Assembly: GCA_014534385.1 (NCBI GenBank)
Contig: JACVRP010000032.1
Location: forward strand, 1 to 16,300
Source of the DNA: Cyanobacteria bacterium Co-bin13
Lineage (GTDB): Bacteria; Cyanobacteriota; Cyanobacteriia; Phormidesmidales; Phormidesmidaceae
DNA length: 16,300 nucleotides
Direction: 5' to 3'
Below are positions 1 to 5,874 of the stretch, piece after piece; position 1 is the first letter of the stretch; the number at the start of each line of letters is the position of its first letter. Below the pieces are notes generated by a model, which worked only from the letters and a program-made list of their open reading frames with translations, did not search any database and had not been told where the DNA came from. The position numbers and the translations under genes were made by a program.

Positions 1-1
1 C

Positions 2-805
2 CACACCACTTACTCCGACGGCACCCTGACCCCCCAGGAACTCATTGCTGCAGCGCTTAAGGCGGGCGTCAAGGCTCTGGCCATTACCGACCACGACACG
101 CTGGCAGGCTGGGATGATGCCTTTCAAGCTGCTGCCAACACGCCCCTAGAAATTGTGCCGGGGCTAGAACTCAGCACCGTCTACAATGACCGTTCGCTCC
201 ACATTTTGGGCTTTTATCCTGACCGAGAAAAGCTAGAGACGCCGCTGCAGGAGCGGATTGCAGGGCGGCAGCGGCGAGCCCGCGAGATGGTCGAGAAACT
301 GGCCGCGCTGGGCTACCCCATCGAACTGCCGCTGATGCCGGATAATATGGCCCCTGGTCGGCCGCATATTGCAGCGGCTTTGGTCAAAGCGGGTTACGTT
401 AACTCCAACCAGGAGGCTTTTGACCGCTGGTTGGGAGAAACAAAACCAGCCCACGTCCAGTACGACAAGTTTTCAGCCGAAGACGGCATTCGCCTGCTGC
501 TAGACTGTGGAGCCGTGCCGGTGTGGGCTCACCCGTATCTGTTTCGAGGCGGCACTGTGCAGACGATTTTGCCCAAGCTGGTTGCAGCCGGATTGAAGGG
601 GGTTGAGGTTTACCACCCCCACCACAGCCCCAGTGATGAGCGGAAGCTGGAGGAAGCCTGTGAGACCTACGGTCTGCTAATGACGGGGGGCAGCGACTAC
701 CACGGCCCCGCCACAGCCGGGTCGGGTAGCGTGGGGTTAAATCAGCTGCGGGTGCCGCTGGATTTACTGCCGCCGCTTAAGGAAGCTGCCGCCGCACTCC
801 GCTAA
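2..805 (+). CDS. PHP-domain phosphoesterase / nuclease, 5'-truncated
   Basis: The frame is open from the window edge and its start lies upstream, so this is a partial gene; the GTG at 155 is internal. PHP-domain metal-binding motifs are readable in order: HTTYSDGT at the very start, TDHDT at about 86-100, an AHP motif at about 527-535, and GGSDYHG near 690. The middle segment (RQRRAREMVEKLAALGYPI, then GRPHIAAALVKAGY) is typical of the TrpH/YciV-like branch, whose E. coli member RNase AM is a 5'-3' exonuclease on short RNA and also acts on 3',5'-phosphonucleotides. By family, expect a soluble cytoplasmic enzyme with a trinuclear metal site. The exact substrate here is not shown by the sequence. 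It ends 12 bases before the convergent ABC gene, with no clear hairpin between them. Confidence 0.85.
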   Translation, partial: HTTYSDGTLTPQELIAAALKAGVKALAITDHDTLAGWDDAFQAAANTPLEIVPGLELSTVYNDRSLHILGFYPDREKLETPLQERIAGRQRRAREMVEKLAALGYPIELPLMPDNMAPGRPHIAAALVKAGYVNSNQEAFDRWLGETKPAHVQYDKFSAEDGIRLLLDCGAVPVWAHPYLFRGGTVQTILPKLVAAGLKGVEVYHPHHSPSDERKLEEACETYGLLMTGGSDYHGPATAGSGSVGLNQLRVPLDLLPPLKEAAAALR

Positions 806-817
806 AAACCGTTGAGT

Positions 818-2731
818 TCAGCTGGCTAGGCTGCGGGTGGCCTGCAGCTCCCGAATGCGATCTAGGCTGCCAACTGGAATGGCGTTGATCAGCTGACGGG
901 TGTAGGGCTGCTGCGGCTGGCGGTAGATCTGCTCAGCGGGGCCAATTTCCTCGATCTGGCCCTGATTCATCACCATAATGCGATCGCTCATAAACTTGAC
1001 CACCGCCAGGTCGTGGGAAATAAAGATGTAGGTCAGGTTAAACTCGCTCTGCAGCTCCTTGAGCAGGTTGAGCACCTGGGCCTGCACCGACACATCCAGC
1101 GCCGACACCGACTCATCGCAAATGATGAACTTGGGGTTTAGCGCCAGGGCGCGGGCAATGCAGATGCGCTGCCGCTGTCCCCCCGAAAACTCGTGGGGGT
1201 AGCGGTTCATGCAGTTACCAGGCAGTCCCACCCGCTCCAGCAGGTAGCTGACGCGCTCCTGCTGGTGGCGGCGGCTTTTGATCACTCTGTGGATCTTGAG
1301 CGGCTCTGCGATCGCATCGCCCACGTTCATGCGAGGGTCGAGGGAGCTAAAGGGATCTTGAAAGATAATCTGCATGTCTCGGCGCAAGACCCGCAGCTGC
1401 CGCTTGTCTAGCCCCAGAACGTCTTTGCCGTCGAACCAGATGCGGCCGCCGAGAGCAGGCACCAGCCGCAGCAGAGCGCGACCCAGGGTGGTTTTGCCGC
1501 AGCCTGACTCGCCCACCAGGCCAAAGGTCTCGCCCTGATGGATCTGAAAAGAGACGTCGTTGACCGCCATGACGTAGCGCTGCGTGTTGCCAAAGACTCC
1601 CCGGATCGGATAGCCCACCTGCAGATTTTCGACGGTGAGCAGGGGGCCATTTTGCTCCAGCCGGGCCATGCGATCGCGAATTTCTGTTTCGCTAATCTCG
1701 CTACGAAACTGGACAACCTTGCTCTCATCTACTGCCTTTTCACGAATCTGCACCTGCCCGCTGCTGGTGGTTTCGACCTCCATAAAATCGGCCACCGTAG
1801 GCAGCCGCCGCAGCCGCTGATCGGGCTTAGGCCGACAGGCCAACAGGCCTTTGGTATAGGGGTGCTGAGGGTTGGAAAAGATCTCCCAAACCGGCCCCGC
1901 TTCGACAATCTTGCCCTGGTACATCACCGCCACCTGGTCGGCAATTTCAGCGATGATGCCCAGATCGTGGGTAATAAAAATTAGAGACATCCCACGCCGG
2001 TCGCGCAGCTCCCGCAGCAGGTCCAAGATGGTAGCCTGCACCGTCACATCAAGGGCTGTGGTCGGTTCATCAGCAATCAGCAGCGAGGGGTTGCAGCAGA
2101 TCGCCATGGCAATCATTACCCGCTGAATCTGACCGCCCGACAGCTCGTGGGGATAGCGGTTAAGAATAGCCTGCTTGCGGCGATCGACCTCCTGCTGCAC
2201 CTGTCGATCCGTCAAATCGGGCTGACTCTTGAGCACAAGCGTCTGCAGATCGCCGTCGGAGGGCAGCAGCTTGACCTCCTGCAGCCCGGCAATGGCCAGC
2301 CGCTGAGCCTCTTCCTTAGAAACCCTTTGGTGCTGCAAAATTGCCTCAGTTAGCTGAAAGCCGCAGGTATAAACCGGGTTTAGCGAACTCATCGGCTCCT
2401 GAAAAATCATGGAGACTTTGCCGCCCCGATAGGCCTGCATTTGACCGGGCGAGAGCCGGCTTAGGTCAACCGCATCGGCTGCACGACCGCCGTCTTGCAA
2501 AGTCCCATCTCGAAACAGAATTTCCCCGTCCACAATTTTGCCTGGCGGGTTGGGAATCAGCCCCATCACAGCTAGAGACGTCACCGATTTACCCGATCCC
2601 GACTCGCCCACGATGCCCAGGGTTTGCCCCCGCTGCACCTGAAAAGAAATACCGTCGACAGCAGGGATAATGCGGTCGTCGATCTGAAACTGGACCTTGA
2701 GATTACGAACGTCGAGAATCGGGTCTTTCAT
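818..2731 (-). CDS. Double-NBD ABC transporter ATPase, peptide/nickel/glutathione type (DppD-DppF fusion)
   Basis: 637 residues with two complete ABC ATPase domains in one chain. Domain 1: Walker A GESGSGKS 42-49, Q-loop FQEP 110-113, signature LSGGQ 197-201, Walker B ending in DE at 221-222, H-loop THD 254-256, and the oligopeptide-type tail NPQHPYT near 287-293. Domain 2: Walker A GESGCGKT 407-414, Q-loop FQDP 457-460, signature FSGGQ 515-519, Walker B ending in CDE at 538-540, H-loop SHD 572-574, tail QQPYT. All catalytic motifs look intact in both halves. By family it powers import of oligopeptides, dipeptides, glutathione or nickel through separate permeases with a periplasmic binding protein. 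None of these partners is next to it, so the substrate is unknown. Domain 1 carries an extra stretch of about 30 residues (roughly 155-188) before the signature. The ATG start has only a weak ribosome binding site. Confidence 0.93.
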   Translation of the reverse strand: MKDPILDVRNLKVQFQIDDRIIPAVDGISFQVQRGQTLGIVGESGSGKSVTSLAVMGLIPNPPGKIVDGEILFRDGTLQDGGRAADAVDLSRLSPGQMQAYRGGKVSMIFQEPMSSLNPVYTCGFQLTEAILQHQRVSKEEAQRLAIAGLQEVKLLPSDGDLQTLVLKSQPDLTDRQVQQEVDRRKQAILNRYPHELSGGQIQRVMIAMAICCNPSLLIADEPTTALDVTVQATILDLLRELRDRRGMSLIFITHDLGIIAEIADQVAVMYQGKIVEAGPVWEIFSNPQHPYTKGLLACRPKPDQRLRRLPTVADFMEVETTSSGQVQIREKAVDESKVVQFRSEISETEIRDRMARLEQNGPLLTVENLQVGYPIRGVFGNTQRYVMAVNDVSFQIHQGETFGLVGESGCGKTTLGRALLRLVPALGGRIWFDGKDVLGLDKRQLRVLRRDMQIIFQDPFSSLDPRMNVGDAIAEPLKIHRVIKSRRHQQERVSYLLERVGLPGNCMNRYPHEFSGGQRQRICIARALALNPKFIICDESVSALDVSVQAQVLNLLKELQSEFNLTYIFISHDLAVVKFMSDRIMVMNQGQIEEIGPAEQIYRQPQQPYTRQLINAIPVGSLDRIRELQATRSLAS

Positions 2732-2793
2732 CGGGATTAGCTGAGTCGTTCTCGAAAGCCTACGGTTGGATTAGATGCATCATAGCAGCGCCG

Positions 2794-2815
2794 CTCTATG
2801 GATTAGTTCATAGAG
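2794..2815. promoter_or_regulatory. Dyad upstream of the ABC ATPase gene
   Basis: CTCTATG and CATAGAG are perfect 7-base inverted arms around the 8-base spacer GATTAGTT. The element lies 63-84 bases upstream of the start codon of the minus-strand ABC gene, where an operator would be expected. There is no adjacent T-run, so it is not an obvious terminator. The function is inferred only from position and symmetry. Confidence 0.35.
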
Positions 2816-2851
2816 GACGTCTCGGCTATTTTGTGACCATCTGCTTTACAT

Positions 2852-2888
2852 AAAAGTGCAGGTTTCTTTGTCGGTAGGGCACTTTTTT
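2852..2888. terminator. Hairpin terminator downstream of the photolyase gene
   Basis: AAAAGTGC (2852-2859) pairs perfectly with GCACTTTT (2879-2886) across a 19-base loop. A run of six T follows on the plus strand and a shorter T-run on the minus strand. It sits downstream of the minus-strand photolyase gene, which stops at 3078, and before the ABC gene promoter, so ending photolyase transcripts is the most likely role. Confidence 0.55.
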
Positions 2889-2945
2889 AGCCGTTGTAGG
2901 TCATGGCACTGTGTTTACTGTTGTCTCCTGCTTCCGGTTCCAGCT

Positions 2946-3077
2946 ATGTGGTGTCATCGTCTTAGCGCAGTTTTACTGGTTGTAGTCTCTGCAACAGCTT
3001 TGCGAGTAAGCTTTGTGCCCGCCATGGATGGGCTGATTCAGAGCCATATTCGAGATCAGGTGGCGAGTTTGCGCTAG
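2946..3077 (+). CDS. Possible small membrane protein, 43 aa (doubtful)
   Basis: The frame is open from 2856, but a GTG start there would lie inside the terminator-like hairpin, so the ATG at 2946 is the more sensible start. The product would be 43 residues: a hydrophobic stretch (about residues 6-18, AVLLVVVSATAL) followed by an amphipathic tail (DGLIQSHIRDQVASLR). It ends exactly one base before the stop of the convergent photolyase gene. No convincing Shine-Dalgarno sequence is visible and I do not recognise the protein. It may simply be open by chance, so treat it as a candidate only. Confidence 0.25.
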   Translation: MWCHRLSAVLLVVVSATALRVSFVPAMDGLIQSHIRDQVASLR

Positions 3078-4727
3078 TCAAAACTGCAGGCTCAACTGCT
3101 GCACATTGGGGTCAAATTTGCGCTTACGGGAACGGCGCTGAATCTTAGGAGGAGCAATATTGACGTGGGCCACAAACCAGGTGCGAAGGGCCTGGGCCTG
3201 CTTCTCGTCTAGGGCATCTAGGTCAAGGGCTGCCGGAAACAGGTCTGCGTTCGGGGTTTGGGTCCAAGCGATTTGGCTGGGGATGCGATCGCAGCCAAAC
3301 GGCGTTAGATCTACAGGCATTCGCGCCAGGTAGGGCACGATGTTGCCCGCCTGCAGAAAGCTGCCGCGCTGGGCCTCTAGTTGCTCAACCCGTCGCTGCC
3401 GGGCCTGGCGGTAGTCCAAAATGGGAGCCGGGTAGCCCTTGAGCGGTGGCGGGCAGCCTAGCAGGGCTGAGGGTAGGTGGGCCACTTCCGGCACCCATTT
3501 ACGAATAAAGTCCCCCTCTGGGTCGCAGCGATCAACCGCTACCTGGCCGGGGTTGTAGATGCGGGTCCAGGTCTTATCAATGCAGTGGGTTACCCCTGCC
3601 TGCATAGCCCACTGGTAGTGATCGATGGGGCAATCGCCATCAATTAAGTGCCGCATAAAGTGGAGCGCCCCAAACCGCCAGTCCATGCCCAGCAGGTTGC
3701 TCAAAAAGCTGGCATAGATGGCGCGGGAGCGAAAATTGAGGGCTAAATACCCGCCCGTCGACTGGAGGCACCGGGCCGCCGCATCCACGATTGGAAACCC
3801 GGTCATGCCTGCCTGCCACGCCTCGTAAAGGGTTTCGTCAAAGTTCCAATCGGCTTCGTCAAAGCTGGAATAGAGCGATCGCAACTCCAGCTGCGGCAGA
3901 TAGCGAAACCGCTGGGCAAAGCCGCTGCCCCAGCGCAGCCGTGAAATTAGCTGCCGCTGGCTGCGCCGCACCCGCAGGTCGCCACCGTCTTGCGCCCGCT
4001 GCACCGTCTGCACGCACTCCCGCACCGAAATCGCGCCAAACTTGATGTGGGGGCTGAGCCCGGTGGTGGCCTCGGCGCTGGGGTACGAGAGCTGCCAGTA
4101 ATAGCGATCGCTTTTCTCGCTCAAAAAATCCTGCAGCAGTTGCCGTGCCTCTGCCGTACCGCCGCGAGGAATCGTCTTGTTATCGGGTCGATGCCCTAAC
4201 GCCTCTAGCTGGGGATGCGCTTCACTTTCAACCACGTCAGGCACAATCACCTGCTGCGGCGTAGGCACGACTGGCGCGTTCATGTGTCGGTGCCACAGCT
4301 GCCGGTACCGGGGATAGGGCATTAGCTCAGAAACGCTAGCGGGCGGCTCAAACCAGCGAATCTTTAGGCCCTGTTCTGCCAAAGCGTGGTTTAGCCGGGC
4401 ATCTCGCACCCGACCATAGATGCGCTCGCAGTCCGTGTACGCATAGATGCCTTCGGCCTGGGTTTCACGCACTAACTCTGGCAGTACCTGCACCGGATCG
4501 CCTGAGCGGAGAATGAGCCGCCCACCGAGCGATCGCAAATCCCCATCTAAAGACTCCAAACAGCCCAGCAAAAACGCCACCCGCGCTGCTCCCGTCTCTG
4601 GGTGATGCAGCAGAGCCTGATCAAAGACAAACACTGGAATCACCGCACCGCGCTTGGCCGCTCGGTATAGTGGCTCATGGTCAGCAATTCGAAGATCTCG
4701 ACGAAACCAGACCAGGGTTCGTTTCAT
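3078..4727 (-). CDS. Divergent cryptochrome/photolyase-family flavoprotein
   Basis: 549 residues. An N-terminal photolyase alpha/beta domain (LVWFRRDLRIADHEPL near 5-20; antenna region to about 130) precedes an FAD-binding domain with GLSPHIKFGAIS 223-234, EAWQAG 302-307, GFPIVDAAARCL 310-321, DWRFG 349-353, DGD 363-365 and DPEGDFIRKWVPE 402-414. The fold and FAD pocket are therefore clear. Class I photolyases use light and reduced FAD to split pyrimidine dimers in DNA. Aligned by eye to E. coli PhrB, however, several active-site positions differ: Glu274 is Arg263, Asn341 is Phe332, Met345 is Ala336, the NNGGW segment around Asn378 is shortened to CPIDHY, and Trp382 is Tyr371. Trp359 (W350) and Trp306 (W294) are kept. 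The RLRWGSGF segment resembles a widespread bacterial FAD-binding subfamily known to me only by sequence. The C-terminal tail is basic. A LexA-like operator lies in its upstream region (4813-4826). The exact activity (repair, signalling or other) is open. Confidence 0.85.
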   Translation of the reverse strand: MKRTLVWFRRDLRIADHEPLYRAAKRGAVIPVFVFDQALLHHPETGAARVAFLLGCLESLDGDLRSLGGRLILRSGDPVQVLPELVRETQAEGIYAYTDCERIYGRVRDARLNHALAEQGLKIRWFEPPASVSELMPYPRYRQLWHRHMNAPVVPTPQQVIVPDVVESEAHPQLEALGHRPDNKTIPRGGTAEARQLLQDFLSEKSDRYYWQLSYPSAEATTGLSPHIKFGAISVRECVQTVQRAQDGGDLRVRRSQRQLISRLRWGSGFAQRFRYLPQLELRSLYSSFDEADWNFDETLYEAWQAGMTGFPIVDAAARCLQSTGGYLALNFRSRAIYASFLSNLLGMDWRFGALHFMRHLIDGDCPIDHYQWAMQAGVTHCIDKTWTRIYNPGQVAVDRCDPEGDFIRKWVPEVAHLPSALLGCPPPLKGYPAPILDYRQARQRRVEQLEAQRGSFLQAGNIVPYLARMPVDLTPFGCDRIPSQIAWTQTPNADLFPAALDLDALDEKQAQALRTWFVAHVNIAPPKIQRRSRKRKFDPNVQQLSLQF

Positions 4728-4802
4728 GGCAAAACAAAGGGCCAGTTAGGCAGAAACACCACCTGAGTCCACGTTAGCAAAACTACAAATTCTGCCGGAG
4801 GG

Positions 4803-4831
4803 TTGATGTTATAGTACAAGTGTTCTATACT
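4803..4831 (+). promoter_or_regulatory. Sigma70 promoter for the 221-aa gene
   Basis: TTGATG (4803-4808) and TATACT (4826-4831) are close matches to the -35 and -10 boxes, separated by exactly 17 bases. A start of transcription near 4838 would give a leader of about 25 bases before the ATG at 4863. The spacer contains the LexA-type site described separately. Confidence 0.65.
4813..4826. promoter_or_regulatory. LexA-box (SOS-type operator)
   Basis: AGTACAAGTGTTCT matches the cyanobacterial LexA consensus RGTACNNNDGTWCB (defined in Anabaena, recalled from the literature) at every defined position. It occupies the spacer between the -35 and -10 elements of the promoter at 4803-4831, where a bound repressor would block RNA polymerase. 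It lies 37 bases from the start codon at 4863 and 86 bases from the divergent photolyase-family start at 4727, so it could act on one or both genes. Confidence 0.65.
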
Positions 4832-4862
4832 TCCGATTGAGTTTGATTGGAGAAGTCGCCCC

Positions 4863-5528
4863 ATGACTCCCTATCGAGATAGCGCCGGACCTGACCTGCC
4901 CGAATCCCCCTATTCAAAGCTGCAGTACTCAAAACCTCAGCACCCAAAATCCGACTACCACCGCCAGTCCCACTCTAGCCACTACCGCCAACAGCATGCA
5001 GTGCCTAGACCCGTACTTGCCCCCGATAGAGAGCCAGCCCAAGGATTGCTCAAGCCTCCGGTGCCTCGGCCAGTCTCTGCTCGGCAACGATCAGCCGCTG
5101 CGGCTCCGGTTCGACCTTTGGCCCAGCCGGCCTCTCCCCGTGCCGTTGCCCAGCGAGTCGGCAAGCCTGGCGGCTACGTTTTGGCTGGAGGGTCGATGAT
5201 GCTGGCGCTGATGGCTTTTTTGCTGCCGCAGAATATCAGATCACAGGCCCCTGCCAAAGCCGATGTCTGTCAGCAGGAGGTACAGGCGCAGTCGGTCCTT
5301 TCTCGCACCGAGTTAACTGAGCTGCTTTCTGTTCCTGAGCGCTCGGCCAAAGAAGCCGTGCGGCAGGTAATCGCCGAGCCCTTCTGCCTGATGTCCCCAG
5401 TTGAGGTTCGCGAAGGGGCAGCGGCCGAGCGAGAGGCCTATCCCTTGGAGTTTGACCCGCAGACCTGGCTGGTCATTCTCTACGAGGGCAATGAATACGC
5501 GGGCTACGACTTTAGTTTCCGGCAATAG
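4863..5528 (+). CDS. Uncharacterised single-pass membrane protein under a LexA-like operator
   Basis: 221 residues; I do not recognise a named family. Residues 1-100 are a low-complexity, presumably disordered region rich in Pro, Ser, Gln, Tyr, His and Arg, with loose YSK/HPK repeats near 17-32. A hydrophobic segment at about 104-122 (YVLAGGSMMLALMAFLLP) follows basic residues, which predicts a cytoplasmic N-terminus. Residues 133-219 form a compact-looking outer domain with two Cys (136, 175) and a conserved-looking end (TWLVILYEGNEYAGYDF). The ATG at 4863 is preceded by GGAGAA (4849-4854) at 8-base spacing, a good ribosome binding site that supports the start. The gene is divergent from the photolyase-family gene. 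Its promoter contains a LexA-box match, so induction after DNA damage is plausible but inferred. Nothing in the sequence shows a catalytic function. Confidence 0.75.
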   Translation: MTPYRDSAGPDLPESPYSKLQYSKPQHPKSDYHRQSHSSHYRQQHAVPRPVLAPDREPAQGLLKPPVPRPVSARQRSAAAAPVRPLAQPASPRAVAQRVGKPGGYVLAGGSMMLALMAFLLPQNIRSQAPAKADVCQQEVQAQSVLSRTELTELLSVPERSAKEAVRQVIAEPFCLMSPVEVREGAAAEREAYPLEFDPQTWLVILYEGNEYAGYDFSFRQ

Positions 5529-5609
5529 CGACTGCTCCTGTTAAGGGCTGGGTTGGCTGTGTAGGTTAACTCCCGTCGGCCCAGCTTCCTAAGTAGATGG
5601 CCCTAATTA

Positions 5610-5685
5610 GTCATTGCGAGCAAAGCGAAGCAATCCTTGTAAAGCGGCTACCACAAGGAGATTGCCGCGCTTCGCTCGCAATGAC
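5610..5685. repeat. REP-like palindromic element
   Basis: Long imperfect inverted repeat. The outer arms GTCATTGCGAGC (5610-5621) and GCTCGCAATGAC (5674-5685) pair perfectly. Pairing continues inwards with three mismatched positions and a 2-base bulge through AAGCG, GCAATC and CTTGT to a loop at about 5641-5652. From memory, the core ATTGCGAGCGAAGCGAAGCAATC is a recurrent extragenic palindrome in many unrelated bacteria and resembles REP elements mobilised by RAYT transposases. The open reading frame running through it (5597-5782) is most simply an effect of the repeat. Confidence 0.75.
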
Positions 5686-5728
5686 AGCGACGTTTAATTT
5701 AGGTCACGTACTTACCTATAAAGCCAAA

Positions 5729-5761
5729 CTGTTTGAGCCCTTCCTGAAAAAGCTCAAACAG
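5729..5761. terminator. Perfect 10-bp hairpin before the DUF3352 gene
   Basis: CTGTTTGAGC (5729-5738) and GCTCAAACAG (5752-5761) are perfect inverted arms around a 13-base loop (5739-5751). No T-run follows on the plus strand. It may end transcription from 4863-5528 or act as an RNA stability element; the terminator label is tentative. The rest of 5529-5874 holds the REP-like element and the start region of the DUF3352 gene, and I see nothing else in it. Confidence 0.4.
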
Positions 5762-5874
5762 AGGGTGGGCCAGAGGTTCTAGGGGTTTAGCGATCGGCAC
5801 ACGGAGCATACCCCATGACAGAATTTCTTTGCTAAAGTGGCAGGGCATTTGCGGAAGGGTAGACGGGTACACAC

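Noticed and set aside
1538..1984. 148-codon plus-strand frame inside the ABC ATPase gene
   Set aside because: It is antisense to the well-supported ATPase with all its motifs; long antisense frames are common in GC-rich coding DNA.
5545..5590. GCTGGG/CCCAGC inverted repeat after the 221-aa gene as a terminator
   Set aside because: Only six pairs with a loop of about 25 bases and no T-run; too weak to call.
5597..5782. Open frame of 61 codons in the spacer after the 221-aa gene
   Set aside because: It runs straight through the REP-like palindrome and then a perfect hairpin; the peptide has no protein-like character outside the repeat translation.
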